A stretch of 35,540 bases of DNA from positions 1 through 35,540 of the IMG/VR virus record IMGVR_UViG_3300027770_000141, one strand, 5' to 3'. Position 1 is the stretch's first letter, and each line of letters begins with the position of its first letter. Made by a program: the position numbers and the translations under genes. The DNA is from a virus. Below, piece by piece: positions 26,186-35,540 of the stretch. The notes below the pieces were generated by a model. It searched no databases, had not been told where the DNA came from, and was given only the letters and a program-made list of their open reading frames with translations.

Positions 26186-27238
26186 ATGATAAAAATTAAA
26201 AAAGTAAAAACGAATGCAACTGCAGTTTATGATATTTCAGTACGTGGAGTAAATAATTTTTTCGCCAACGGAGTGTTAGTCCATAATAGCGAAATCGTCC
26301 TCGCATCTGACGAAAAACGCACAGCAGTATGTTGTTTATCTTCAATTAATATATACAAATATGATGAATTCAAAGATTCGTTTAACCAAGTTATTTCTGA
26401 TGTTGCAGAAATGTTAGATAACGTTCTGACAAAATTTATTAATGAAGCTCCGAATAGTATCAAAAGAGCAAAATATAGTGCGATGATGGAAAGAGCTATT
26501 GGTATTGGAGCTCTGGGTTACCATTCGTATCTACAATCTAAATCTATTCCTTTCGAATCTGTTGCTGCTAAAGTCTTCAATCGATCTTTCTTTAAGACTA
26601 TGAAAGAACATGCTGATACTGCCAATCTTAGATTAGGTACAGAACGTGGTGAAGCTCCAGATATGGTGGGATCCGGGAAACGATTCTCTCATTCAATCGC
26701 AATTGCGCCGAATGCAACAACCAGTATTATCATGGGTAATATTAGTCCTTCAATTGAACCACTAAGGGCAAATGTTTTCAGACAAGATACTCTATCAGGT
26801 TCATTTATTCATAGAAATAAAGAGTTAGAAAAAGTTCTCCTTACTAAGAACGTCGATATGGAAGAAATCTGGAATTCAATTGTGTTGAACGATGGATCTG
26901 TTCAGCATCTAAAATGTTTATCTGATGATGAGAAGGATGTATTCAAGACAGCAATTGAAATCGATCAAAGATGGATTATTGAAACTGCAGGTGACAGACA
27001 AAAATATATTGATCAAGCACAATCAGTTAATTTATTCTTCAAACCAGATACTCACGTTAAATATCTACATGCTATCCATTTCTTAGGATGGAAAGTTGGT
27101 TTGAAAACACTTTATTATTGTCGATCAGAAAAGATCAGAAAGGCAAATAAGATATCTCAAAGAATCGAGCGAAAGAGAATTGAAGATATAGATATCAAAT
27201 CACTTGTTGATGGAGAAGGTTGTCTTGCGTGTGAGTGA
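26186..27238 (+). CDS. nrdA: split intein C-half fused to ribonucleotide reductase large subunit C-terminal extein
   Basis: Residues 1-34 are the intein C-half: VYDISVRGVNNFFANGVLVHN with block F and the block G ending H-N, followed by Ser as the +1 residue. Residues 35-350 continue NrdA: SEIVLASDEKRTAVCCLSSI supplies the active-site Glu (C439-x-E441 in E. coli) and the second redox Cys, then NATTSIIMGNISPSIEPLRA, the radical-transfer pair GLKTLYYCR and the C-terminal redox tail GEGCLACE. Trans-splicing with residues 1-277 of the upstream frame would give a 593-residue enzyme. AAGGA precedes ATG 26186. NrdB follows 28 nt after the stop. Confidence 0.93.
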   Translation: MIKIKKVKTNATAVYDISVRGVNNFFANGVLVHNSEIVLASDEKRTAVCCLSSINIYKYDEFKDSFNQVISDVAEMLDNVLTKFINEAPNSIKRAKYSAMMERAIGIGALGYHSYLQSKSIPFESVAAKVFNRSFFKTMKEHADTANLRLGTERGEAPDMVGSGKRFSHSIAIAPNATTSIIMGNISPSIEPLRANVFRQDTLSGSFIHRNKELEKVLLTKNVDMEEIWNSIVLNDGSVQHLKCLSDDEKDVFKTAIEIDQRWIIETAGDRQKYIDQAQSVNLFFKPDTHVKYLHAIHFLGWKVGLKTLYYCRSEKIRKANKISQRIERKRIEDIDIKSLVDGEGCLACE

Positions 27239-27266
27239 AATATTAGATTAATTGACAAGGAAAAAT

Positions 27267-28244
27267 ATGAACAAGAAAAATACTGAAGCCAAAATTACAG
27301 ATAAGAGAGCAACGTTCAAGCCCATGAACTATCCATGGGCATTCGACTGCTGGAAAACTCACGAACAAATGCACTGGCTCTGGACAGAAGTCGAAATGAT
27401 GCAAGATATCAAAGATTGGAAAGAGAAATTAACTCTTTCAGAAAAAACTTTCTTGACTCATATTTTTCGATTCTTCACACAAGGTGATATTGACGTCTCT
27501 GATGGATATGTCACAAATTATCTGCCATTTTTCCCACAACCAGAAGTCAGAATGATGCTTCTTGGATTCGCAGCTCGCGAGGCAATTCACGTCGCAGCAT
27601 ATTCTCATCTAGTAGAAACTCTTGGTCTGCCTGAAACAACTTATAATGAATTCATGGAATATTCTTCGATGAAAGAAAAGCATGATTATATCTTCTCACA
27701 TAAAGGAGATGATAATCGGAGTATTGCTAAGAATATTGCAGTATTTTCTGCATTCACCGAAGGAATGCAATTATTCTCTTCGTTTGTTATGTTGCTAAAT
27801 TTTGCTAGACACGGTAAAATGAAAGGCATGGGTATGATTATCCAGTGGTCTCTATTAGACGAAGATATGCACTCTGAGTCCATGATTAGATTATTCAGAA
27901 CTTTTATTGAAGAGGACAGAGAAATTTGGGATGACGAATTAAAAACGGACATCTATAATATCGCAACTAAAATGGTTGAACTAGAAGATAAATTTATTGA
28001 TCTCGCATTCAGTCTTGGCCCGATGGAAAATCTTACCTCAGATGAAGTGAAAAAATATATTCGTTATATCGCAGATAAAAGACTCATCGCAATGGGAATG
28101 AAAACTGTGTTTAAAGTAAAAAGAAATCCACTCACTTGGGTAGACGCAATGATTGGTGTTGGGCATACTTCGTTCTTCGAAAATAGGAGCACCGATTATG
28201 CTAAGGGTGCATTGAAAGGCACCTGGGAAGATGTCTGGCAATAG
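27267..28244 (+). CDS. nrdB: ribonucleotide reductase small subunit, class I
   Basis: This 325-residue protein starts MNKKNTEAKITDKRATFKPM at ATG 27267, which follows AAGGA; five more N-terminal codons are open but unneeded. Metal ligands are visible as WTEVEMMQD, REAIHVAAYSH with E105 and H108, FTEGMQLF, and LLDEDMHSESM with an E-x-x-H. Y112 in HVAAY sits four residues after the His, the position of the radical Tyr 122 in E. coli. It therefore looks like a class Ia-type diiron-tyrosyl subunit. It partners the trans-spliced NrdA and ends the nucleotide operon. The late promoter of the HNH gene may also express it late. Confidence 0.95.
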   Translation: MNKKNTEAKITDKRATFKPMNYPWAFDCWKTHEQMHWLWTEVEMMQDIKDWKEKLTLSEKTFLTHIFRFFTQGDIDVSDGYVTNYLPFFPQPEVRMMLLGFAAREAIHVAAYSHLVETLGLPETTYNEFMEYSSMKEKHDYIFSHKGDDNRSIAKNIAVFSAFTEGMQLFSSFVMLLNFARHGKMKGMGMIIQWSLLDEDMHSESMIRLFRTFIEEDREIWDDELKTDIYNIATKMVELEDKFIDLAFSLGPMENLTSDEVKKYIRYIADKRLIAMGMKTVFKVKRNPLTWVDAMIGVGHTSFFENRSTDYAKGALKGTWEDVWQ

Positions 28245-28250
28245 ACTAGT

Positions 28251-28258
28251 TATAAATA
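28251..28258 (+). promoter_or_regulatory. late promoter, near-leaderless
   Basis: TATAAATA ends 7 nt before ATG 28266. With the usual T4 late start about 6 nt downstream, the mRNA would have only about 2 leader bases and no ribosome-binding sequence. Confidence 0.7.
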
Positions 28259-28265
28259 TTGATTG

Positions 28266-28901
28266 ATGTCAACTCTATCAATCAATATTCCTTTGTTCTA
28301 CTGTTTGTTAAGAAAAGAATATCTCTATAATTTAGAAGATCATTTTGGTGAATATCTCTCTTGCTCTGTGTTTGGTGTCACTTCGATACCTTCCAGAGCA
28401 ATCACTTTTACTTGTATGATAAATAATGGTGCGCAAGTAGCTAGATTACCTATTTCTGCATTCTGTTGGAAAGAGAGTGAACCACAACCACTTGAAGTTC
28501 TAGAACTTTGGGATTGTTTCTCATACAATGTAACTTGTGTAGAATATGATTATCTTAGAGGATTACGAGCTTCTGCTTTCCTCAAAGATAAAAAAAATCA
28601 TGATGGTGAATATTGTTTTACTCTAGATTGGTATGGATCTTCGACTGCTGAGAATCCAGGCGAAGGTGGATTTAAAACGGCACATATTTTGAAATTAGAT
28701 AATGGCAACTTCGCCGCACAGCCGAACAATAGAATCTGTTGGTATGAACCAGCTTTCATTGTTAATCCTTATACAGATTCAGAAACAAAACCGGATTATA
28801 AAGTAAATTCACATATTTGGAAATGCGAGTCGGCGTCTAAGTGGTATACAGAAGATTCAGACAAATATTTTTATGACTTGAATCAGCGACCGAATAAATA
28901 A
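28266..28901 (+). CDS. conserved phage protein of unknown function (211 aa)
   Basis: The product begins MSTLSINIPLFYCLLRKEYL. Conserved-looking blocks are HFGEYLSCSVFGVTSIPSRA, the R-L-P-I-S-A-F-C-W segment, LELWDCFSYNVTCVEYDYLR, and a C-terminal HILKLDNGNFAAQPNNRICW. I recall similar sequences in other T4-type phages, especially those of aquatic bacteria, annotated only as hypothetical. Four cysteines and many aromatic residues suggest a compact globular protein. It lies between nrdB and the giant fibre and has its own late promoter, so a virion or late role is likely. Confidence 0.75.
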   Translation: MSTLSINIPLFYCLLRKEYLYNLEDHFGEYLSCSVFGVTSIPSRAITFTCMINNGAQVARLPISAFCWKESEPQPLEVLELWDCFSYNVTCVEYDYLRGLRASAFLKDKKNHDGEYCFTLDWYGSSTAENPGEGGFKTAHILKLDNGNFAAQPNNRICWYEPAFIVNPYTDSETKPDYKVNSHIWKCESASKWYTEDSDKYFYDLNQRPNK

Positions 28902-28959
28902 TTTTATATAGATCATACACGTCGCAATACAGATCAAAGGATATCCTGAATTATCTAAT

Positions 28960-31900
28960 ATGACAACATTAAATTTCACCACAAGTACAATCAGCAATTC
29001 TTCATTATCTATCGCAGCACATAATTTAACTACTGGCGTCACTGTTAGATATCAGAATGGTACAGCAGGTTCGCCATACAATATCGGTTTAACAGATAAT
29101 TCAGAATACACTGTTGTTGTGAAGAATTCTTCTACAATTTATTTATCTTCTAATATAGGCAATATTAAATTCTTTCTCAGTTCGTTCGCTGACTTAATTA
29201 ATATTACAGAAAATACTATTTATGTAGACGCCCATGGATTTTCTACTGGTGATAGAGTTATATATTCTTCGGAAGGTGGAACTGATATTGGAGGATTAAC
29301 TTCCGGCCAAACTTATTATGTGATAAAAGTTGATGATAATAAAATTAAATTATCGAATAGTCCTTCAGAGGTAGCCATTGATCTGACGGGTTTGGGTGAA
29401 GGATATACACATTTACTATTTAAGTATATTGATCTCACACCATTTTCGCCAGATCAAACGCATTCATTAGAATACGATTTCAATATAATAGGATTTATAG
29501 GATCAACTGGAGTAGGTCCGACAGGACAATTCGGATCTACTGGATTCATTGGTGCGACAGGTCAGTTCGGATCAACAGGATTTATTGGTGCAACAGGTCA
29601 GTTCGGATCAACAGGATTTATTGGTGCGACAGGACAATTTGGATCAACTGGATTCATTGGTGCGACAGGAGTCTCTGGAACGGCTGGTGGAGATCTTTCA
29701 GGAACCTATCCAAATCCTACTGTAGTTAAAATAAATGGAACTGCAGTTACAACTAGCATCACTACTCCACTGGTAATTGGTGGTACTGCTGTATCTTCTA
29801 CTCTGACGTTACAGTCAACTTCTGGTGCTGGTACGAGTGATGCGATTATCTTTAAGACTGCCTCACAGACTGAGCGGATGCGAATCACTACTGCTGGTAA
29901 CGTAGGAATCGGAACGGCCAGTCCTGGTACTGCCCTCTCGGTTACTGGCACGATTACTGCTTCTACCTCTTTAGTCGTAAACAGCATCACCATTGGCAGG
30001 GGTACAGGAGCCGATATTAATAGCACATCAGTTGGTAATGGTGCCCTACTTAACAATACAACAGGAACTCAAAACACAGCAGTTGGCCGAGATGCATTAC
30101 GAAGCAATACCACCGGTTTCAATAATAACGCATTTGGTTACACGTCACTGTATAACAATACAATAGGTGTTGATAATACTGCCCATGGCGCACCTTCATT
30201 ATATGCAAATGTTGACGGGAATTATAATTCTGCATTGGGTGTGTATACACTTTATAAAAATATAAGTGGAAATGACAACCTTGCGGCTGGACATAGTGCT
30301 CTTTTTAGTAATTTAGTTGGAAGCACCAACACTGCGGTTGGTAAATATTCTCTATACTCAAATACCATAGGAAATAACAACACAGCAATTGGTGCTAGTT
30401 CTCTTTATGATCTTGGTGAAGTGACAGCCGCAGGTTCCTTTTTAATCGGTTACGATTATTATATCGTTACAATCGGAACCACAAATTTCACTCTGATCGG
30501 AGCAGCCTCGAATACTGTAGGAGAATTGTTCACGGCCAGTGGTGTTGGTACAGGAACTGGTACGGCATCTGCGAATAATATATCTTATAACAATACTGTA
30601 ATTGGATATAGCACCGGAGGAGGTATAGTCTCTGGAAATAATAATACTATTATTGGTGCTAATGTTACTGGACTTGCAGCAGATTTATCCAATAATATTA
30701 TTATCGCTGATGGAGATGGTAATCAGAGAATTAATATTTTATCAAACGGAAATGTGGGTATCGGAACTGCCAGTCCCGAATATAAATTAACCGTAACTGG
30801 TGGAGCACTGGTCGTGTCAGATTCGACCGGCGCGAACTCTGGACGAACGTTCTACTCCCTAAACACAACAACTACAGGATCGAATTACGCAGCCGTTCTC
30901 AATGCAGTAGGAGTCGGGGCAACCGCTAACACGGGAGTGTATGTTAACACTACCGGGGCATCATCTAATTATGGAATCACCATAGTCAATACCACGGCAG
31001 CCGCAAGTAATTATGCGATATACTCGTCCGCACCCGCTCAGAGCTACTTCGCTGGCAACATAGGCATCGGAACGACGAGTCCGAGTAGTTTATTACACCT
31101 TTCAAGTAACACAGGCACACATATCTTCATAGATAGTTTTGGCTCTGCTCCAGATCCGGGTATCATATTTCGTTCTGCAAATGGAACAGCGACGTCGCCA
31201 TCTGCTACACAATCCGGTAATGAATTGATGTGGGTTGGAGGTAGAGGGTATGGCACGACAGGATTTACTAATAATACTAGAGTGGCCGTTATTGGATATG
31301 CTTCGGAAAACTGGACTGATTCGGCGACGGGTTCATATTTGGTTTTTGCAACAACTGCTACTGGAGGGACATCTCGCACTGAAAAGGTAAGAATACAAGG
31401 CGACGGCAATGTGGGCATCGGAACGACGAGTCCTGGTGGAAAATTAGAAGTAGTGGGTGGTCGATCATTTTTTAACGCCGCAAGCGAGCCTTATGGTGTC
31501 GGATCAAGATTTATCTCCACTGGCGGAACTGTGTACTTTGGTGCTACTAACGGTACAGCAACACCTGACGCACAGATTTCTGCCTCTGGTGGTAGTGCGC
31601 TGATGACATTGCTGAATGGCGGAAATATAGGCATTGGTACTGCATCTCCTGGCACGAAACTGGAAGTATTTGGATCGATAACTGCAAGAGCAGCAACCAC
31701 TCAGGACTCAGTTATCCTGGCTGGAAGAGCAGGAGGAACTTCTAGTTTTGGAGTGACACTAACTCCTACTACATTAACTGCTTCTCGTACTGTTACCTTG
31801 GCCGATGGTAATACGACCTTAACAACAGGTACGATGGCTGTCACTAGTGGAACTCTTGCTCAATTTGCAGCTACTACTTCTGCTCAGTTGGCTGGTGTAA

Positions 31901-34900
31901 TCTCAGATGAGACAGGTACAGGGGCGTTGGTATTTGGTACGTCTCCTACGTTCACTACAAGCGCTGTAATCCCATTAGTCAACGGCGGGACTGCTGTATC
32001 TTCCACCCTGACATTGCAATCGACCAGCGGGGTTGGTACGAGTGATGCAATTGTCTTTCGGACTGCATCGCAGTCAGAAAGAATGCGGATTGATACATCT
32101 GGCAGAGTGGGCATCGGGACGGCGAGTCCGTCACGTAAATTAGACGTTATGTCCACAGACTCACAAGTCGGTGCATTTAGATACAATACAGCATTTACGG
32201 CTACTACAAATGAAATATTTACAATGCATTCTTTAACAAGTAGCGGAATGGGTGATGGATTCGGTGGACAATTTACATTTAGATCAGGTGATGTTGGGTA
32301 TGATGGATATCTAGCAGGACGTATTTACACGAAAAGAAATGGTAGTGATTCAAATCATGATATATATATGGAACCAAGTGGTTCATCTGGCATCGTTGTT
32401 AAATACACAGGCAACGTGGGCATTGGTACGACGACACCTGTAACAGTTCTTGAGGTAGTTGCGACATCAAATGGTGCAATTACATCTTCTACTTATTCCG
32501 CTGGATCGAATGCGGCAGTTTATTTTGGTCAATCTGCAAGAGGAACTATTTCTGCACTAACCGCAACACAAGCTGGCGACAGAACAATAGCCATGATCGG
32601 TCGAAGTTATGGTGGGACGACATTCGTAAATCATGGAGCGTTTAATTTATACTGTTACGAAAATCAAACAGAAGCTGCCAGAGGATCTTACATAACTTTC
32701 GATACAACAACTTCTGGTGCAACTGCTCGTGCTGAGAGAATGAGGATTGACCACAACGGCAACGTGGGCATCGGGACGGCGAGTCCTGGGGTGAAGTTGG
32801 AAGTTTCGGGAACTGTTTATAGTAATACAGGCAACTTTATCACAAACAGAGCGAACGCCGGTGCTAATACTTCTGGCAGTGGTGTTGAGTTAAGAATAGA
32901 CGGAACTACATACGCAGCTATTCGCCAGCCAGCAGCAGAAGTATTGGCATTTTACAGAGGCAACGGTGGAACAACTGAAACGATGCGTATCCACTCTGAT
33001 GGCAACGTGGGCATCGGAACGGCGAGTCCTGGGGCGAAATTAGATGTGGCTGGAACAACAGCTATTACAACAGGACTTAATTCTTCTACGCCATTTCAAG
33101 GACTTGTTACCATTGGTACGTCTGGAACTGGAGGAAGCCTTGTTGTCAGGACGGCTGGTTACGACAGCATTAATTCTACGGGATTAGGAGTCGATGGAAC
33201 TTTTTCTGTCAATAGTTCGGTAGTAAATTTAAAATCTTTTGGGGTTAAGGCTGGTTCTTTCAAATCTTCGCTTACCTTTTGGACTCAAACTTTCGGTACA
33301 GCCGATCCTTCAGAAAAGATGCGTATCGATGACGCTGGCAACGTGGGCATCGGAACGACTAGTCCTGGCAGCAACCTTGAAGTGTGGGGTTCAACTCCTA
33401 TTGTGAAAATTACACAAAATCCTGGAGTAGCTGGTAGCTCTTTGTTAAATATTTCGGCTGCTGGTGCTGCTGGGAATACTGCTGGTATCAGTCTTGCCGC
33501 TAGTTTTATCTATGCTGATACTGGTTCTGGGACGACTGTAAATTTTGGCGCTGACCGCCTTACTGCTAATGCCAAGATGGTTATAAATACAACCACCGGC
33601 AACGTGGGCATCGGAACGGCGAGTCCTGCGTACAAGCTACACGTTGTGGGCAACATTGCGCTTGGTCTGCCTCAGTCTGGAGACACCTCGGCCAATGCTT
33701 CGGGCGGACAGATCCTCTTTGGCGATGCGAGCAATTCTGCTTACGGAAACCGTGTGCGCTCCCATGATGATGGCTCATACGTGAGCTTACATTTCGACAA
33801 CAAAAGAGGCGGGACTTGGTACGACTCGGTTATTTTCAGAGGCGACGGCAACGTGGGCATCGGAACTGCGAGTCCTGGTGGAAAACTGGAAGTAGTGGGT
33901 GGTCGGTCTTTCTTTGCTGCCGCAAGCGAACCCTTTGGTGTGGGTGCCAGATATATCTCCACTGGCGGAGCCGTTTATTTTGGTGCCACCAACGGCACAG
34001 CAACACCTGATGTGCAAATTTCTGGCGCTGGCGGTGGTGCCCTGATGACATTGCTAACTGGCGGCAACGTGGGCATCGGAACGGCAACCGCTGCGACAAA
34101 TAAACTCCACATTTATGGTGGAAGTTTATCAGTGAATACAGCGGCGTTGGCGGAACATCATGCGATTGGCGGAATATCCATCCAACATGGTGGAGCCAGT
34201 TTCGCTAACCGTGCTATGCAAATAATGGCTAGTGCTGGTAACCCAAGTTATATCATACAATCATACGGTGCCGGTACAGCTTGGTACACATATGGCGTGA
34301 ATACCGACAATACTTTTCGCATTAATCCTGGCGCAGATACAATAACAGGGTCTGCATTTGTCATTAATAGTAGCGGCAACGTGGGCATCGGGACGGTGTT
34401 GCCATACTCGCAACTTACGATTATTCCTGGGACTACTCCAACTAGCGTTGCTACCGCCACACAGCTAGCCATCGGCGAATCGACGAATAATGCGTTGTAT
34501 AGACTTATTCTTGGATACGAGAATGAGGGTGGTTATAAAGGTGTTATAGATGCTCTGGGATATGGTTCCGGTACAACATTACTCATAAATCCAAGCGGCG
34601 GCAACGTGGGCATCGGCTTGACGAGTCCTGCGGCCAAAATCCATGTGGCGTCGAGCACATTAGCTACGGCTACGGTCAACTCTTTAGTCGTGGCTAGAGT
34701 AGAGAGGCCGTTCACTTCAGGCATCAAGTACTCCAACACGATGGACATATTGGTTGGAAGCTATGACACCTCAATAAACTCACAGACAAGAGTAGATTTT
34801 GCGCTCGGTAATGGTGCCACGAATACTCCAGAAATAACGGTGATGACTTTACTGGGCAGTGGCAACGTGCTGATCGGCTATACCGCATCAAACGGTGCGT

Positions 34901-35295
34901 ACAAGCTCCAGGTCAACAGTCAGATTTTTGCCACTAACGCCACCGTGGCAACATCTGATGGTCGCTACAAGCAGAACATTGCTCCCCTGCAATCTGGCCT
35001 GGATCTGATTGACCAGCTGAATCCAGTCACATTTGACTGGAAGCAACACGATGTACATGACTTTGAGCAGGGAACTCAGGTGGGATTTATCGCACAGCAA
35101 GTACAGCAAGTCCTGGCAGGAGTTGCTTACGCAGGATCTGTGGTCAAGCGCAACGAGTTCAAGCGAGCAGACGGGTCGATTGAAGAATTCCTGGGCATGG
35201 CAGATGCCAAGCTGATTCCCATATTGGTCCGGGCAATTCAGGAACTCAAGACTGAGATTGACCTGCTTAAATCCCAGATCTCTCATACGATATAA
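28960..35295 (+). CDS. giant tail fibre / receptor-binding protein with S74 chaperone domain
   Basis: This 2111-residue protein has several parts. Residues 1-180 hold two copies of a small domain with [18 protein letters not shown] and [16 protein letters not shown]. About 180-236 is a collagen-like stretch with four units of [12 protein letters not shown]. About 353-487 contains repeats like [20 protein letters not shown], as in trimeric adhesin heads. From 310 to 1990 there are sixteen G-N-V-G-I-G-T type repeats. The end, from about 1998 ([20 protein letters not shown]), is an S74 peptidase/intramolecular chaperone that trimerises and then cleaves itself off; S1999 and K2004 are the likely dyad. 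It should bind the host surface. Confidence 0.93.
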   Translation: MTTLNFTTSTISNSSLSIAAHNLTTGVTVRYQNGTAGSPYNIGLTDNSEYTVVVKNSSTIYLSSNIGNIKFFLSSFADLINITENTIYVDAHGFSTGDRVIYSSEGGTDIGGLTSGQTYYVIKVDDNKIKLSNSPSEVAIDLTGLGEGYTHLLFKYIDLTPFSPDQTHSLEYDFNIIGFIGSTGVGPTGQFGSTGFIGATGQFGSTGFIGATGQFGSTGFIGATGQFGSTGFIGATGVSGTAGGDLSGTYPNPTVVKINGTAVTTSITTPLVIGGTAVSSTLTLQSTSGAGTSDAIIFKTASQTERMRITTAGNVGIGTASPGTALSVTGTITASTSLVVNSITIGRGTGADINSTSVGNGALLNNTTGTQNTAVGRDALRSNTTGFNNNAFGYTSLYNNTIGVDNTAHGAPSLYANVDGNYNSALGVYTLYKNISGNDNLAAGHSALFSNLVGSTNTAVGKYSLYSNTIGNNNTAIGASSLYDLGEVTAAGSFLIGYDYYIVTIGTTNFTLIGAASNTVGELFTASGVGTGTGTASANNISYNNTVIGYSTGGGIVSGNNNTIIGANVTGLAADLSNNIIIADGDGNQRINILSNGNVGIGTASPEYKLTVTGGALVVSDSTGANSGRTFYSLNTTTTGSNYAAVLNAVGVGATANTGVYVNTTGASSNYGITIVNTTAAASNYAIYSSAPAQSYFAGNIGIGTTSPSSLLHLSSNTGTHIFIDSFGSAPDPGIIFRSANGTATSPSATQSGNELMWVGGRGYGTTGFTNNTRVAVIGYASENWTDSATGSYLVFATTATGGTSRTEKVRIQGDGNVGIGTTSPGGKLEVVGGRSFFNAASEPYGVGSRFISTGGTVYFGATNGTATPDAQISASGGSALMTLLNGGNIGIGTASPGTKLEVFGSITARAATTQDSVILAGRAGGTSSFGVTLTPTTLTASRTVTLADGNTTLTTGTMAVTSGTLAQFAATTSAQLAGVISDETGTGALVFGTSPTFTTSAVIPLVNGGTAVSSTLTLQSTSGVGTSDAIVFRTASQSERMRIDTSGRVGIGTASPSRKLDVMSTDSQVGAFRYNTAFTATTNEIFTMHSLTSSGMGDGFGGQFTFRSGDVGYDGYLAGRIYTKRNGSDSNHDIYMEPSGSSGIVVKYTGNVGIGTTTPVTVLEVVATSNGAITSSTYSAGSNAAVYFGQSARGTISALTATQAGDRTIAMIGRSYGGTTFVNHGAFNLYCYENQTEAARGSYITFDTTTSGATARAERMRIDHNGNVGIGTASPGVKLEVSGTVYSNTGNFITNRANAGANTSGSGVELRIDGTTYAAIRQPAAEVLAFYRGNGGTTETMRIHSDGNVGIGTASPGAKLDVAGTTAITTGLNSSTPFQGLVTIGTSGTGGSLVVRTAGYDSINSTGLGVDGTFSVNSSVVNLKSFGVKAGSFKSSLTFWTQTFGTADPSEKMRIDDAGNVGIGTTSPGSNLEVWGSTPIVKITQNPGVAGSSLLNISAAGAAGNTAGISLAASFIYADTGSGTTVNFGADRLTANAKMVINTTTGNVGIGTASPAYKLHVVGNIALGLPQSGDTSANASGGQILFGDASNSAYGNRVRSHDDGSYVSLHFDNKRGGTWYDSVIFRGDGNVGIGTASPGGKLEVVGGRSFFAAASEPFGVGARYISTGGAVYFGATNGTATPDVQISGAGGGALMTLLTGGNVGIGTATAATNKLHIYGGSLSVNTAALAEHHAIGGISIQHGGASFANRAMQIMASAGNPSYIIQSYGAGTAWYTYGVNTDNTFRINPGADTITGSAFVINSSGNVGIGTVLPYSQLTIIPGTTPTSVATATQLAIGESTNNALYRLILGYENEGGYKGVIDALGYGSGTTLLINPSGGNVGIGLTSPAAKIHVASSTLATATVNSLVVARVERPFTSGIKYSNTMDILVGSYDTSINSQTRVDFALGNGATNTPEITVMTLLGSGNVLIGYTASNGAYKLQVNSQIFATNATVATSDGRYKQNIAPLQSGLDLIDQLNPVTFDWKQHDVHDFEQGTQVGFIAQQVQQVLAGVAYAGSVVKRNEFKRADGSIEEFLGMADAKLIPILVRAIQELKTEIDLLKSQISHTI
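29530..29670 (+). repeat. 36-nt collagen-like repeat
   Basis: Four near-identical 36-nt units encode [12 protein letters not shown], the last lacking the final codon. The Gly-X-Y pattern is collagen-like and probably forms a rigid trimeric shaft. High identity between units makes the copy number prone to change. Confidence 0.9.
31432..31626 (+). repeat. fibre internal duplication, copy 1
   Basis: Encodes the block from [20 protein letters not shown] through [12 protein letters not shown] to MTLLNGGN. A second copy lies at 33873-34067 with roughly four fifths of bases shared. Confidence 0.85.
33873..34067 (+). repeat. fibre internal duplication, copy 2
   Basis: Encodes [20 protein letters not shown] through [12 protein letters not shown] to MTLLTGGN. 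Compared with copy 1 it is richer in G and C at third positions. Confidence 0.85.
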
Positions 35296-35298
35296 ATA
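35291..35298 (+). promoter_or_regulatory. T4-type late promoter
   Basis: TATAAATA overlapping the last codon and stop of the fibre gene. It is followed by AAGAGGA and ATG 35320 of the next gene. Confidence 0.75.
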
Positions 35299-35319
35299 TG
35301 TTAAGAGGATAAAAAAAAC

Positions 35320-35540
35320 ATGCCAGCAGAATATAAATGGACTTTCAATGGAATCAAAGTTAGAACATTAACAGAAAATTCCCTCAAAGACGCAGTAATC
35401 TCTTACGAATGGAGAAGAGGATTACAAGACGGTACATTTTATGTAGATACATATGGTTCTCTTTCTTTACAGAATCCAGATCCAAAGAATTTCACAAAAT
35501 ATGAAGATTTAACTAAAGAAGACTTCGTAACATGGACCGT
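35320..35540 (+). CDS. hypothetical protein, N-terminal part, runs off window
   Basis: The frame opens at ATG 35320 after an AGAGGA ribosome site and is still open at the right edge (73 codons). It begins MPAEYKWTFNGIKVRTLTEN and continues with SYEWRRGLQDGTFYVDTYGS and YEDLTKEDFVTWT. The W-T-F, V-I-S-Y-E-W-R and D-G-T-F-Y patterns recall small conserved proteins found next to fibre genes in other T4-type phages, whose role is unknown to me. It has its own late promoter, so it may be expressed more strongly than by fibre read-through. Confidence 0.75.
   Translation, partial: MPAEYKWTFNGIKVRTLTENSLKDAVISYEWRRGLQDGTFYVDTYGSLSLQNPDPKNFTKYEDLTKEDFVTWT

Noticed and set aside
25260-26190. Frameshift or assembly error splitting nrdA
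   Set aside because: Both break points carry proper intein ends (C-L-T-G-D and V-H-N before S) and the middle holds an intact HNH gene with promoter and ribosome site. A simple error would not create these.
29706-34748. Numerous minus-strand frames opposite the fibre gene (for example 31044-31418 and 34888-35286)
   Set aside because: Products are proline/valine-rich mirror images of the glycine/threonine-rich fibre repeats and have no promoter or ribosome site.

Overview
The window is part of the genome of an AT-rich, T4-type contractile-tailed bacteriophage. The evidence is a set of proteins recognisable as T4 counterparts: the start of the sliding clamp gp45 (left edge, minus strand), the T4-type RNase H, DNA primase gp61, neck proteins gp13 and gp14, the tail sheath stabiliser gp15, and aerobic ribonucleotide reductase NrdA/NrdB. 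T4-type late promoters (TATAAATA) also stand before many genes. The host cannot be named. Early genes carry host-like sigma-70 promoters, so a bacterium with ordinary sigma-70 consensus is implied.

Layout. 1-2.2 kb (minus): clamp gp45, a small conserved protein, RNase H and a basic protein. 2.3-6 kb: a divergent promoter region with a repeat-flanked intergenic cassette, then (plus) an AAA+ ATPase, a 39-aa protein, a DnaQ-like exonuclease, a free HNH endonuclease and small membrane proteins, ending at a terminator. 6-9.9 kb (mostly minus): a tRNA array of about eleven tRNAs or tRNA-like elements, interrupted by a GIY-YIG homing endonuclease, tiny membrane peptides and a left-handed beta-helix protein. 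9.9-13.4 kb: a DUF6624-like protein, a second beta-helix paralogue, small early genes, a second repeat cassette and a 359-aa early protein. 13.4-18.1 kb (minus): three or more glycosyltransferases and two methyltransferases, probably for a surface glycan or glycosylation of phage components. 18.1-21.4 kb (minus): virion genes including gp15, gp14 and gp13. 21.4-28.2 kb (plus): SleB-type lysin, then a replication/nucleotide operon of primase, thermonuclease-like nuclease, ThyX, split nrdA and nrdB. 28.2-35.5 kb (plus): a conserved protein, a 2111-residue fibre with an S74 chaperone domain, and a partial downstream gene.

The most striking system is the ribonucleotide reductase large subunit. 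It is encoded in two pieces, each fused to half of a split intein, with a free-standing HNH homing endonuclease gene and its own late promoter between them. The break lies immediately after the catalytic thiyl-radical cysteine, so protein trans-splicing would be needed to rebuild the active site.

A second unusual theme is a family of near-identical early promoters (TTGCTA, 17 bp, TATAAT) whose -10 box lies only 6-8 nt before the start codon. This predicts leaderless mRNAs for at least eight genes. Two pairs of long structured repeats flank unexplained, structured intergenic cores next to these promoters.
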